Shown here piece by piece: positions 1-12,071 of a DNA stretch of 64,000 nt. Made by a program: the position numbers and the translations under genes. The stretch is from Aaosphaeria pasadenensis (Eukaryota > Ascomycota > Dothideomycetes > Pleosporales): NCBI GenBank assembly GCA_022813625.1, contig JAKLMB010000013.1, forward strand, positions 1-64,000, given 5' to 3'. Under the pieces are notes generated by a model. It was given only the letters and a program-made list of their open reading frames with translations, ran no database searches and was not told where the DNA came from. Position 1 is the stretch's first letter. Each line of letters starts with the position of its first letter.

Positions 1-74
<74 letters not shown>
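1..74. repeat. poly-C homopolymer run at window edge
   Basis: The first 74 bases are an uninterrupted run of C. A run this long is unusual in fungal DNA and could be a true homopolymer tract, a slippage or assembly artefact, or a filler at a contig join. It is not the CCCTAA-type fungal telomere repeat. Confidence 0.9.
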
Positions 75-76
<2 letters not shown>

Positions 77-3000
77 CGGCGTCGGGCTATTTGGGGGGGA
101 TGATGGAGGGTGAGTGTGTGTGGTGAATAGAATAGTAGTAGTAGTAGGTGGTAGGTAGGTGGTGGTAGGTGGTCGCAAGATGGTTGCCTGTCTGTCTCAT
201 ACAAAGGGACAAGGGACAAGGCAGATGACTATGATTTTGAAACTAGAAATTACTAGGTTGGGTTGGGTTGTGGTTGTGACAATAAAGGGTAACAATGGCA
301 GAAGAGTGTGGCTGAGAGGGTACGAGGTAGTGAGTTGGTTGATTGATAGATGATTATTGAGAGAAGAAGAATAAGAAGGAGAAAAAGAAAGAGTAAGAGT
401 AGGTTAAGTGGTAGTATCTAGAGTAATAGTAGTAGTAAGGCAGGAGAGTTGATTGATAATTACCTGCGTAGGTGTCTAGTAATAGAGAGAAAGAGGAAGA
501 AGAATAGGAATAGCAGGAAGAGCAGGAAGAGGAAGGAATAGAATAGAATAGGAAGGCAATTCGAGGGATGCGACAAGTCAGTCAGTCGGACAAATGTAAG
601 CGCACAGCCAGCCAACATTACACATACACAGTACACTCACTCATTCATTCATTACAATTCGCACAATAATGCACACTCCTATTATGATGATAATAATGAT
701 TATCATAATGATAAATAATACAGAACGGAATATATACAGGAGTTATACTGGACACAGTACACGGTATACGAGATGGATACGGTACAGCGTCCAGACTACA
801 GAGTAGACACACACGACACTCTTCCTTCATCCCATTGTTCACCAGCGCAATCAATCCACAACCATCCATCACCATCCATCACTGTCCAACATCCACCATT
901 CCCTTCTTCCTGCTTTTTCTTCCCTTTTTTTTCTTTTCTTTTTTTGCTTGCTCCACATTATACACGTCGCACACGACACGTAGCTAAATGCAATCTACTC
1001 CGTAATATGTTACGATATGTTACGTTACATTACGCGCCTCATTATACAAAGATGGCACAGTCTCCCAGTCCACGGCCGGGAGCTGATGAATCTGGGAGGC
1101 CAAGAAGTGAATGGAAGCGCAGGGAAGGGCAAGATCCGCCCAATGGGATTGACCAATTGCAGACGAGAGACAGGGGTTATCATAGCGACAGGGGGGCTGG
1201 ACAGGGTACTGTGTAAAAGTAAGTTGAAGGTCAAGAGGTGAAGGGGGCGCAGGGCAGGGTAGGCAACCAGAAACAAGAAGTGCCAATAATAAGAAATAAT
1301 AATCTAAAATGCCCATGGCATGGAGAAGAGAATGGAGAAGAGAGTAGAGAAGGCTGATGCAATGCGACGCACATGCGATGCGCATGCGACGCGAAGCGAA
1401 AAGATGATACGTCCGACCACCATGGGCGACAGAGTGCGAGTGTGTCATGTCATGACCATGACGGTGGGCAATTAGATTTCCTGATTATTGCATGGAACAA
1501 CTACCTCGTAGGTAGGTAGCTTGGAGAGGCATTGGTCAATTACGACACAACAACAACTCTGGTTATGACTGTGACTATTTGCGAGTTGAACAACGAAAGA
1601 CTTGATCAAAGCAATTAACCAACTACACAGTAACTAACTAGTGAGCAAGTGAATGAATGAGTCAAACGCTTCAGATCCCTGGTCAACTTCGTTCTAGACT
1701 ACCAGACTTGGATTGGATCCTGGCTGCTACTCCTCCTGCTTGGATACTTTGAGAGCCTTGAGGGGGGTGAGACAGAACCCTCATGATGAGACTGAGCCTC
1801 TTCCTCTCTCTGATGGTGGTTGTGGTTGGGCTGAAGCATCTCCCACTACCAATTGTCAATTGCCCACTGCCCACTGCCCACCATTTGCCCTTGGATGATG
1901 CTTCACTATTAATCATTGGATCCTGTCGCACGGAGTATACACAGTAGAGCAATATGAACCTCTGATGGTGTCTACGGAGTACCTTTTGCAAAATTACCCA
2001 TCTTCTTCGTCATGTATTTTAACAGTGATACATACTCCATACTGTACGTACGTATCTTTACTGTACGGAGATAGAAGATATCATACAACTCCATGAGATG
2101 ATGCACCCGCTCGCTACTCGTACGGTATCCGGAATTAGGAACTGTAGGTCCGTGTATTGCCTCTTCTGTCCCCGTCCGTATCATCGTCATACCCAACTCG
2201 TATCTCAACAACACCACCATGGCCACCATCTGGCATCATTCATCACATTACTCCATTCGCTACGGCCACTGCAATGTCCATTCCACGTCAATTCTGTTCA
2301 ACAATTCCTACCGCTCCATCGCACGTATCGCAATGCCTGTCAATTCTTCTTGGTGGTACAGTACAGCACAGTATGTATGTAGGTACCTACATGCTACTAC
2401 TCCATTTTGCCTACCTTCGACAGCACTACATGCCATCGGCGGCATCCGCTTCCACCCATTCAATGCGCAACGACAACAATAGCAATATTAATGCACTCTC
2501 AATTGATGCCAATTCACCGGACACCTCGCTCTTCCTGCTCTTCCCCCATCCGTCATTTGTCAAGTAGTACTGCTGTCGTCATGCCATTGGGCTACTCGTA
2601 CTCCACTGACCCCCAATCTGTCCACACACGTGTCACGGTACTGCCTGATGATGCTCCCAGCAGTATCCCTCTCAAATCATCTGCTCCTGCTCGTACAATG
2701 ATACCTTCCACCCCCTAGTCCTCCCATTCCTCTTCGGCCTCGTCCAGCCCATCATCCATCATTCATCATCCACCATCTCTACCGGTGGAAGTGGGCTGAA
2801 TGGGTGAGGGGTACCACAGCTCCACCAGCCTCCACCGCTCCCGGGCGTCATCCCGACCCAAATCAGCCATTACCCATCCAGCCAGTTTGCTTGATCGATA
2901 CAGATTCCTTGCCTTACCCATTGTGTACAAAGTAACGAGAGGAAAAAGAGAGCCTGATTGCTATCTTGACCGCTCGGGCGGCAACCTCCTAGGTTCCACA

Positions 3001-6000
3001 TGGCGTCGCAGCAGGCAATTGACTCCACCAGACCAATTGAGCCCATTTCCCGATTACTGTATCCGTATAGTGCATATGCTCCCGTACAGTACTCAGGCAG
3101 GGCAGCCAGTACGGGTTTGTCTACCCCGCGCTGGCAATCCATGCCAGCATTTCGTTCCAATAATGGCTCCGTCCACCTCCTGCAGCGACAGTCGCCAATT
3201 GCCAATTGCTTTACTCAATTGACATCCATCATTGACGAAACAAATCATCAATTGGCCAAATACAGTTCCAGATATCGTCATTGTCGAGTGACAAACACTG
3301 CATTGACATTCCACCGCTCTGCCTAAGTGGCGTGCTGTCCGCGCCATATCCCATCACCTTCTGTGTCTCCACTTACTAAACCACGACGCCCATGGAACTC
3401 AAACGGACAGTAGCGGGCACCACCGGCGGACGGCCGGGCTTGCAATCGGGTTCATCTAATCCCTTATTCAATTATTACGGAGTATACAGTTCTAGCAAGC
3501 TCAGCAGCGGATGACCTCTTGGGATACTGGCAGGTTGGACAGCTTCTTCTGCCCGAAATAGCCGCCAATTGCTCGCAATTCGTCCGTTGCTGTTGGGGGC
3601 GAGGATGGTCTTGTGACGTGCGGCGTCTCTAGGAATCAAACTCAAAGGTCATCCATCCCTCTGTCCATCCATCGCCACCCATGGACCAAAGACGGGAAAG
3701 CCACGCGGTTCCCAGGGCGAGCTTTGGAGCCAATCTATTATGTCTTGCAGCTCGCCAGGCGCGCTACGAGTATCTTCGTGCAGTATTTACTGTGTAGGTA
3801 CGGAGTACACCATCACTATCATTACCACTGCTTATTCCACTACATACTGCGGAGTACTATGACCGACTAACGTACGGTTGAGTTACCGCATATGTATGGA
3901 CCTAACAAACACGCATTCTTGTGTGCATCATCATCGCTATTGTTTATTATTTACTTCGCGCCCTCTCCCATCGGATTGATGCCTTGATGCCCGCCTACGG
4001 GCAATTGCATCCATCGCACACCCTCTTCGTCAATTGGTGGTGGTCGACTACTGTTCATCTACGGGTTTTGTGTGTGTTGCGAATAATGCAAGAATGCTTG
4101 CATGTGAAAGCGCGGGTGCCTCAGCTGGACACTCTCCACAGCGCGTGCAAGACATCCATCCCACCCATTCCACCCTAAGCGACCCGGAAGTCGCAATGTA
4201 GTGATCCATGCCATGGCGGTAGGGAGGCAGCTGAGATATTTACGAGATTGTACTGTCACACCCTCTTGGGAGAAGATGATTGTAGTAGTGTGGGGAGTGT
4301 AGATATACAACTGCTTAGGGAATGTACTGTATAGAGTTGAGATGGATGATAGTCAGGGTAGTCATGGTGGTCATGGTCATAAGAGTCATGGTGATGATGG
4401 TGTTGATGGTGGTCATGCTCACGAGTCGAGGTGCATTATCGTTATCATGATCTTGTGGGGTAAGCGCCCACCTCACAACCACCCTAGGCCATCCATCCAT
4501 CAATGATCACGGCATCACCTTCCCCTCCTCATCCTCATCACAATTACTCCGTACTGCAATATCCATCTCCCTAGTGCCGAAGGACTCCAATATACGAACA
4601 TCGCGACGGAACCCCGCCTTACTACTGCCTCCATATCCTCGCCTCAGACGGTCAGGCTGCCAACCGATGGCGACTCTACATGTCTTTGGCCTGCCGATCG
4701 TCGATGGTCCTTCCAGCCTGCCACATGCGCCGTCTTCGTCGAGGTCGAGATCGAGGTCAGAAAGTGCCCAAGCCCGGCGGCGCAAAGCAATACAATAAGC
4801 CGGAACTTAATTTCTTATCGACCTCAGGACTGGAGCAATCTTGCCCCGAACGTTCAGACTGCGTCCATTCGAATGAATGGGAACAATGAAGGTACGTATG
4901 TATGTGGACGTATGTGCTCAGGTTGGGGTCCAACGAAGGACCACCACGCTCTCTAACCTCTTATCGATCTGCGAGTTCCCTTCGCCGGAAGTAGAAACTC
5001 GTGCAATGACCTCTTCCGATAGGTCAATGCGGACTCCAACAAGAACAAGCATGCAATGCGATTGCGCCTCGTTCGCTCCATTCACTGCCCTGACATCTCC
5101 CGGAGACAGTCCCTGCAGCTCCCTCCCATGTTCTCTCTACCTAGTTGAGTGCCTGCCCTGCACCGCCCATGCCCGTGCTCGTTCTCGTTCAACCTTGTTT
5201 CATTCATTGACGCTCGCGCCTCTTTGTTTCGAGACTCAGACGATGGAGTAATCCGGACGTGGTCCTTTCATATTCGCCTTGTCAGTCTCCATCTCACAAT
5301 TGGCCCATTTGAAGGCCTGAGCAAGCCGCGCCCTTGTTCCTTAACCACGGTTTGTGTTGAATAAAGGCATGTACACGTGTGAAGCAATGTACGGCACCAA
5401 ACAAAAGAACGTGCTTGACGAATTCCCCAATCAGTACATTGCCGCTCCTGCGCAAAATCAAGCTACATCCAAGTAACTGTACACGGGAATCTTGCTTTTC
5501 GGACTTGGGAAACCGCCGAACCCTGCAATACTAAACACCACCCTACTCTTTCTTAGCACCACTGTTAAGATCGTCACAGATTCTCTTTCACTCGCTTCCC
5601 CCTCCAGGTTCTCAGAGAATGCGGGAGTCTGTACTCACCGGCTGACAATTGATCTTCAAAGAGCGGGGGAAATCCTCCGCATTTTGGCTTTACTCCTCCC
5701 TCGGTGACCGGTCTGGCGTGCGCGGAGACTTTGTCTGACCGGTTACACAGGTAGATCAGTCGAGGCTGTTGACCAGGCAGCTGCGGATGTAGTACTACTT
5801 GTGATTACAGATGGGAACATTCCGGTCAGATTCTACAATTTCTTGACGCAGTGAATTCTAGACAAACAATGCGTAAGAAATCGACTGTTTGTCATATTCA
5901 TGTTGATGGTAAGCGAAGAAGTTGAATGTTAGCCTTCGATAATGGCGATTAGAGCGCATTAGATGCTAAGAAGATAGATGGGAAACCCGCTCTAACGCTG

Positions 6001-6811
6001 AATCGACACCAGGAACGAATAGAAATGCCGTGGCATGATTATTGTTGTTATATCAGAGACGCTATATCATCGCATCATGATACTTGGAATGTCATGCTCA
6101 GCCAGTTCTTTTTATATGAAGATCAATTGTACCGTCCTGGCCAAACTGAAGTTCTTCTCCAGGAAACTCAAGCAAGCGATCATTCCTGTACTAACACCTA
6201 CATAGTTAAATACAACATCGCTGCTTAAAGCTCCCTACACAAACATAAATCGCAATCAGGTCGACGAATCCCAAATTCGATCTCGATCTTCAACTATTCT
6301 ACTTTCTAAACCTCTAGCTAAATCACAATGGCCATCAAAGTCGGTGAAGCGCAACGGAAGGGGAGATAAAGTCATGCGTCACGGGGCCGCTGCACCGCTA
6401 GATCATGTACCTAACTCTAAGCTACATAGTTTCAAGGATCCAGAATTGTTCTAATTCCTTTTTTTAACCTCATGCGTGCTGTGGATCTCCCGATCGATTG
6501 TTAATTCTATGCGTTGCTTGCCCTTGCCTTGCTTGGGGGCCCCGCCAACTAGCGTAGCACTGTCCAACACTTTATTCAGACGGCTTCGATGACGATGGAT
6601 AGTGTAGATAGATAGTTGATACGCGTACCAAAGGCTAAACGCCCAAACCACAAGCCCAACCTGGATCTATCTCCTCATCTCCATCTCTCACCGCCGTTTC
6701 ATCGATTCAAACATCAAGAGCTAGTTACGATGGCGTCGTGAACGACGGGGTAGCCAACCACAGTATCCGTCGAAGGAACATGCCACGAGAACGTCGCGGC
6801 GGCGTGAAACA
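75..6811. other. long non-coding region, 6.7 kb
   Basis: I found no convincing gene here. Open frames up to about 147 codons exist on both strands, but they overlap one another, lack domains and follow base-composition skew. The region holds AG-rich and pyrimidine-rich tracts (350-560, 890-950), several tetranucleotide-like GTAG and ATTC runs, the CAATTG cluster and four of the six exact copies of the 9-mer TACGGAGTA or its complement. The last few hundred bases probably contain the promoter and leader of the SWIM gene at 6812. Confidence 0.6.
1154..4036. repeat. cluster of CAATTG palindromic hexamers
   Basis: The palindrome CAATTG occurs at 1154, 1850, 1857, 2500, 3016, 3034, 3196, 3203, 3216, 3249, 3566, 4002 and 4031. 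Thirteen copies in 2.9 kb compares with about one per 4 kb expected by chance, and six of them fall within 240 bp (3016-3254). Other CAATTG sites in the window are scattered. What binds them, if anything, is unknown. Confidence 0.7.
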
Positions 6812-7810
6812 ATGCCGTCGTCGTCCTCATCGTCTTTGCCTCAACCAAGGGTCTTCCTGGCGCAGCTCTTCAATGCTCTTCCTGTGCTCCCACTCCCGCA
6901 CCAACAGCATCAGTCTACCGTCCTAGGCACAGGCACAAGCGCCGACATCACAGCGAACACGCCGACGACCAACAGCGGCAACATCCTCAACTCCGCCACC
7001 GAAGAAGACAAGAAACAGTTTCTCACCCTGCACGTCCTGTTCCCCAACGAGTTCCTGCCAGCCCTCGACCTGCTCGACCGGCGTCTCGTCACCCGCCATC
7101 GGATACGTCGTCCCCAGGGCGAAGCTGCTGCTACCGCTCTTCATCCTGGCAACGACGACGATGATGAGGCGCAGACGGGAACGCGGGCGCGTAATCGTCC
7201 CTCCTCGTTAACGGCACCCACCGCTCAGGACGACAGAGATGAGCCCCGTGTGGATGCGGAGATGGGAGGCACGCGCGCTGTCGTGCAGGACGTCATGGAT
7301 GGACCCGTCCAGAGCTCTACTGCTGCTCCTACCACTACTTCTCCCGACGTCAATGATATCCCTACCAAACCCCGCGCCTCCGCCCCCGAAGAAGAACAAG
7401 TACGAGGAGTACGAGGAGAGGGAGGAAGAGAAAACGACACAGTATACTACGTCCGGTCCGCGCAACCGCAAAAACCCTCTCGATCCTTCGACCCAGCGCC
7501 CACGACGACGTACGAAGTGCGTCTCCAGGCGTGGAACTGCTCCTGTCCTGCATTCGCATTCGCTGCTTTTCCGCCTGTGCATCCTGAGCCGGCTGTCATG
7601 TTCGTGGACGAGGAGAGTGTTGATGGGGAGGATGGGGGAGCTGGATGGAGGTTCGGGGGAATGAGTCTAGGGGACGGGATCCCGCCTGTTTGTAAACATC
7701 TACTGGCGTGCGTTTTGGCGGAGAGGTGTCCTTCTTTCGGGGCGTTCGTGGAGACGAGGGAGGTCGGCGTGAACGAGGCGGCCGGGTGGGCTGCTGGTTG
7801 GGGGGATTGA
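6812..7810 (+). CDS. SWIM-type zinc finger protein, Shu2/Sws1 (ZSWIM7)-like
   Basis: A single-exon gene of 332 residues. The C-terminal part carries a SWIM zinc finger: C243-x-C245, a long spacer, then C294-K-H296 followed by LLA. The C-K-H-L-L-A form is typical of the Sws1/Shu2/ZSWIM7 family, which pairs with a Rad51 paralogue to help Rad51 filament formation in homologous recombination. The N-terminal region contains a LHVLFPNEFLPALDLLDR block that looks like the conserved core of fungal homologues. Between these lies an acidic, low-complexity stretch of about 130 residues. The spacer between the Cys pairs is about 48 residues, longer than in short family members. The start at 6812 is the first ATG of the open frame. 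It converges on rpn8. The family call is recognition by motif; function is inferred. Confidence 0.75.
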   Translation: MPSSSSSSLPQPRVFLAQLFNALPVLPLPHQQHQSTVLGTGTSADITANTPTTNSGNILNSATEEDKKQFLTLHVLFPNEFLPALDLLDRRLVTRHRIRRPQGEAAATALHPGNDDDDEAQTGTRARNRPSSLTAPTAQDDRDEPRVDAEMGGTRAVVQDVMDGPVQSSTAAPTTTSPDVNDIPTKPRASAPEEEQVRGVRGEGGRENDTVYYVRSAQPQKPSRSFDPAPTTTYEVRLQAWNCSCPAFAFAAFPPVHPEPAVMFVDEESVDGEDGGAGWRFGGMSLGDGIPPVCKHLLACVLAERCPSFGAFVETREVGVNEAAGWAAGWGD

Positions 7811-8216
7811 TAGATTGACTGCTCGAGAGTTGCTCCAAGCAGAGGAGAGCAGAGCGGTCGTGTGCGTCTGCTGTGTTCTGTATCGATCTATGGAAAGGGG
7901 AGGGTTCTTGATTTGGCGTTTGATACCCCGGATCCATGGAGATTCATTCATCGTTTATCTAAACATCATTCATATGGTTAAGATTCAAAATACTAAAAGG
8001 GAGCACTCGGGTCTTTTGTGATCGCAACTTCGTAATCGTATATGTTTCTATCATGGTCGTTTTGAGTGCAGACGTTTCCACCATTTGGGCACTTTTCTCT
8101 TCGATAAGTTTCCCAGCTAGCAGTGTGGTATAATTACACTTTCCGTCACGGGTTTCCCCAATTCAATTCGACTCGAGTTCGTCCGTCGAGACGTTCTCGT
8201 CCGTCTACCTTGCTTT
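7811..8216. other. convergent intergenic spacer
   Basis: This 406-bp gap holds the 3' ends of the SWIM gene and the rpn8 gene. I see no gene in it. Confidence 0.6.
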
Positions 8217-9489
8217 TCAACCCTTCTTCTTCTCACCCTCCTTTTCCTTTTCCTTGCCCTTGTCGCCTTCCTTGCCCTCAGCGCCCGATCCGTTGGCCTT
8301 CTTATCCTTCTCGCCCTCCTTGGCTGCCTCTTCCTTCTTGGCCTCCTTCTCCTCTGCCTGTTGCCTGTTCTGGATCTTGTTCTCGATCAAGTCGTGGAAG
8401 GCGGTGATCGCTCGGATCAAACTCGAAAGGTAGATTGCCATCAACTGGTCGTTTGTCTTGACGCTCATAGCTCTTGCGAGTTCTGAGTTGTCCAGGGCGC
8501 CCGCAGAACCGGCAGCCGGTCCAACTCCATTCGTTGCTCCTCCCACGGGCGTGGGCTTAGGTGTTGAGAGGTTGGGGAGAAGGTTGAAGACGTCTTGCAG
8601 GTTACCGAGGATGGCGTGGTTAACTGGAAGGTCGCCGTCCAACACCTTCTGGAGGTACTGCCCAATGTCGCGCAGACGGAGATGTAGACCTTGTAGCGAT
8701 TGGAGTTGCGAGGTTATGCGAGTCGACAGGGTTCCGACGGCGACGTCACGGATATCGCGTAGCAGGTGCTCGACACCGATCTCTTCAGCCTCTTCGGCTT
8801 CGATTAATGAGGGAGTGTGAACAAAGGTCTTGGAGGTTGTGGTTCCATCCTGCAATACGATATTAGCACCTATATTCAAAGTGTGGTTTCCTTAAATCAA
8901 GTAGCCCAGTCTGTTGTTGATAGCAGCTGGCACCAGATATGGTAGTTCTTACATCCTTGATCTCCTCCACTGCGAAGTAGGCGTCTGTTGGGACACCAAC
9001 TTCCTTCGGTTGCACATCAATAATGACTAGCAGTGGATGCGGTGTGTATCTCTTGAAAAGCTCGTTGATCTCCAAATCCGATGCTCGCAGCTTGGGGCCT
9101 GTGTGGTACCATCCGATGAGCTTCTCCCGCGCGTTGACCTTCTTGAACATGTCGTTCATCGACTCGACATAGTTGTGATCAAGGAACCAGACTGATGGGT
9201 CCTTCTCATCTTCCTCGAAAGGTACTACAGAGCTGATTAGCTATGTCCTTGCACCCCGCTGACGCTGGACTCTAGTTATGATGCAGTGGGGCAATGTTTA
9301 CGTACCAGCAAAGCTGTTCGACACCCTCACGTTCTTTCCATCGTTTTGTCCAAGAAGCACACCGACTACTCGTTTCCTTGTACCCTTTGCTTGTCGGCCG
9401 TAGTGGTCTGCTGCGGAAAGGAGGACGAGAGGTGCGACGGAGACGTTGCGGGTAACGAGGGACAGCGTCTCAGCTGTGGTGGCGGGCAT
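8217..9489 (-). CDS. rpn8: 26S proteasome regulatory subunit Rpn8 (MPN domain)
   Basis: Exons run 9489-9306, 9224-8953 and 8849-8217 on the minus strand, giving 362 residues. Introns are 81 and 103 nt with GTACGT and GTAAGA donors. The product is the lid subunit that dimerises with the deubiquitinase Rpn11. The N-terminal half is an MPN domain beginning after VTRNVSVAPLVLLSAADHY, with the family block VVGVLLGQNDGKNVRVSNSF and later GWYHTGPKLRASD. In that last motif the second JAMM histidine is replaced by Gly, so the domain is of the inactive MPN-minus type, as known for Rpn8. The C-terminus is a long Lys/Glu-rich (KEKE) tail. The ATG at 9489 was chosen because the peptide from there matches the family start; an in-frame TTG lies five codons upstream. 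Identification is firm. Confidence 0.95.
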
Positions 9490-10017
9490 CTTTGTTGTGC
9501 GCAATCAGGGAGATATTAAGTCAGGCGGGAAAGGGTGAGAGGAATGTCAGGAAATGTGGTGACGGTCTGATTGCAGGTGGCGGTTGGAGATGAGGTCTGT
9601 GTACTGCGTAGATGGACGATGCGGCTCTATGATATTCGTTGAAGCTAAGCTCCGAAAGCTTGGCATAACAGGCACACGAGGAACTGCGTCAGCGTACGGA
9701 ACATATATGGGAATACTCGTGCATTCCTTTCATGATAATAGTAGGAGATAAATATTTATGATATTGCATAATACCAAATTTCGAGTAGTAGGTGTCATTC
9801 AAAATGGTATGGCACGCATTGCTGCGATGCATGATGTATTATATATACTATCGCGACTGCAGACTATTCCGGTAGTCTCGCAAGTAGATATCATGCTAAA
9901 TCCTCCTGCCCTTCCCCAGTAATCGGTATCATCCATTCCCAAGTCCCTATCAATACAGCAAAAAGCCCGTACCCAATACGCAAATACAGTAAAAGCAATG
10001 AACGCCAACAAAAGAAA
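9490..10017. other. spacer between rpn8 and pex16
   Basis: This 528-bp gap holds the rpn8 promoter and the 3' end of the pex16 gene, both on the minus strand. It is AT-rich near 9740-9850. I see no gene in it. Confidence 0.6.
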
Positions 10018-11319
10018 TTACATAGTTGCTGTCGGGAAGTAGTACTGATCCCAGAGGAATTCATAGTCTTCGATAACACCTCCGACAATATCCAAGAGAG
10101 GCTTGTTTCGAAGCCTTCGAGTGACACTATGTATCCAAGCCCTGTTGTTCATTAGTCTATGCGCATCGTAGGCGAATCTCTCGTCATGTACTTACTTGGT
10201 GATGTTTTCGTAGAACGCACCCCGCATCATCCACCATCCGAGGGCCCAGCCTCGTTTCTTCAGCTCCTCCTTTTCCAAACCGGTCAAGCCCCTAAGTCCG
10301 CCTGCTAGACGTTCCTGGAAATCCTTCTTTGCCAATTGACGTGCGCCGTACTCAATGCTCAAGCCAATCAACCAAGGTCGCCAGCTCTTCCTATCTCCAC
10401 GGAAATGTTGCATTGCGATAGCGTATGCGACGGGTCGTAGGATGTGCAAGACTTCGGCAATCTCGCCTTTGCCACTCACTCGGTGTAGAAGGGCCTTTGG
10501 AGGTTTGATATCGTCTGCGGTCAGGACTTTAGAAAGCAGGTAGCTTGAGATATCCGAGGAATCCGGAAGGCTTGGTAGAGACAAGCCTGTTCGAGGCATT
10601 TTCCAGTTCTCCATCTCCACTGATTGTTCACTTGGTGGAGTATCCATACCGTCCGCAGAGGCGTTGGAATCTTCCAAGCTGGAGGGATCCACCTCTCTCT
10701 GAGGCAATGGTGGAGACAAGAGCGGCCTTGAGTTGGTCAGGCGCATCAGGAGAAGCCTACAGAACGCCTTCACGACTTCTAACAATACGATAACACGCCA
10801 TCGCATCTTCTCTCCTTTCCTCTTCGCGGCCATTTCCCAGAGGAGTTCGGTGTACTGGACCATCTGCAGAAGAAGCGCAACACGTTTGTAAGTCGGTGAT
10901 CTCTGAGTCCAGAAGCTAGTGTATCGATTATGCGGAGAAGGATGATGGCGCGGCGAGCCAGGAAGGCGCGCGACTGCCTTTGCAAGGAGAGAATCATGGT
11001 ATAATGAAAGGAGCTGAACGCCGCTGTGCACTATAGACTGTTAGATAAGGTGTTTCCATCACCACCAAAGAGGAACATACAAGATTCGGACGCGATTTCG
11101 GATTCTCTATATCGGCCTGCGATAGTTAGGATTTTGCTTTGATGGAATTCAAGTGGGCAACGTTTGCGCACCGGGTATGATGTATGTTAAGGAGCGCAGC
11201 GCCGATTCGACCTGAGTGACTGCGCTGTTGTTCTTGGTGATAAAGTCGGAATATGCGCCCAGCCATTTTGATGGCATAGACAGGACCTCCGTGGTCCTCT
11301 GCGTCGCTTGCTTGTACAT
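10018..11319 (-). CDS. pex16: peroxisomal membrane biogenesis protein Pex16
   Basis: Four exons on the minus strand: 11319-11172, 11116-11081, 11030-10196 and 10141-10018, giving 380 residues. The second exon is only 36 nt. The N-terminus reads WLGAYSDFITKNNSAVTQVE and continues with SALRSLTYIIPGRYRE, then SGVQLLSLYHDSLL, all hallmark Pex16 blocks. The C-terminus ends with a DYEFLWDQYYFPTAT block, also typical. Pex16 acts in peroxisomal membrane assembly as a partner of Pex3 and Pex19. Two hydrophobic stretches in the middle and near the C-terminal third fit membrane association. Upstream in-frame sequence from the chosen ATG reaches a stop without another ATG. It shares a divergent promoter region with the HD-domain gene at 12072. 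Splice sites all keep frame, so the model is well supported. Confidence 0.93.
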
Positions 11320-12071
11320 GCTTGCGGACGCAAGATGTTGGATGTCGCGGGGCTTGAGGTCGACAAAGCAGGAGGTGGCAGGGACATACGTGAAGTCATG
11401 TCGCGTGGCTGCCGAGGTCTACGGCAAGTTCCCCGAACACAAGCTACGAGTACCTCATAGGCTCATAGGCTCATAGGCTCATAGGCTCATACTTCGGCAT
11501 AATCAGATAACTGTCCACCTTACAGCCGTAACGGACCTAATTATAATTGCGTAGAAACAACTCTTTAACGATTCACATTTACAAGGTCTGAGATATTGTA
11601 ATCTGTACTGACATTTTGTCCGCCTGGAATCGCTTCTTTTAGTGAGTGCTCTCGTATCGATATTCTACCTTCAAGAGGAAGGTTCTTAATCAAATTTTCA
11701 TCGACCTTCCATATGAACACAAACAATCTGCCCTTCATCATCTTGGAAGGGCTTAATCTGACATTAATTTAACATTCATTCGTTCAACGCTGCTGCTGCC
11801 TGCGCTTCCGTCCCCTAAGCAGACTTGGGCCATGATGCAAAGCAACGACACTTTACTCAACACGGGATAAGTCGTCTCCCACATGACACCGCGTACCACA
11901 CACAACGCGATATTATACAGTCAATGCTCTGAAATGGACGCGTCTCACCTGCTGATATAACAGCTTGACATCTACCTATCAGAAAACATATAAATCAAAG
12001 GGCTTGCTTCGAGTTTATACGCCTCAACATTGATTGAATTCGATCCAAGCAATTCTTGAACTCACACAGCT
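11320..12071. promoter_or_regulatory. divergent promoter region pex16 / HD-domain gene
   Basis: This 752-bp non-coding stretch separates two divergently transcribed genes. It contains a short tandem repeat at 11454-11492 and is AT-rich toward 12000. No specific factor site can be assigned. Confidence 0.5.
11454..11492. repeat. 8-nt tandem repeat GCTCATAG, about 5 copies
   Basis: The unit GCTCATAG repeats nearly perfectly, with the final copy ending in C. It lies about 135 bp upstream of the pex16 start codon, so it may be within its promoter or leader. Confidence 0.9.

Noticed and set aside
1..74. Telomere
   Set aside because: Pure C, not a CCCTAA-type repeat, and no subtelomeric gene content is nearby.
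2157..3326. Several plus-strand open frames of 90-140 codons
   Set aside because: They overlap one another in different frames, are rich in Ser/Pro/His from simple sequence, and show no domain or splice structure.
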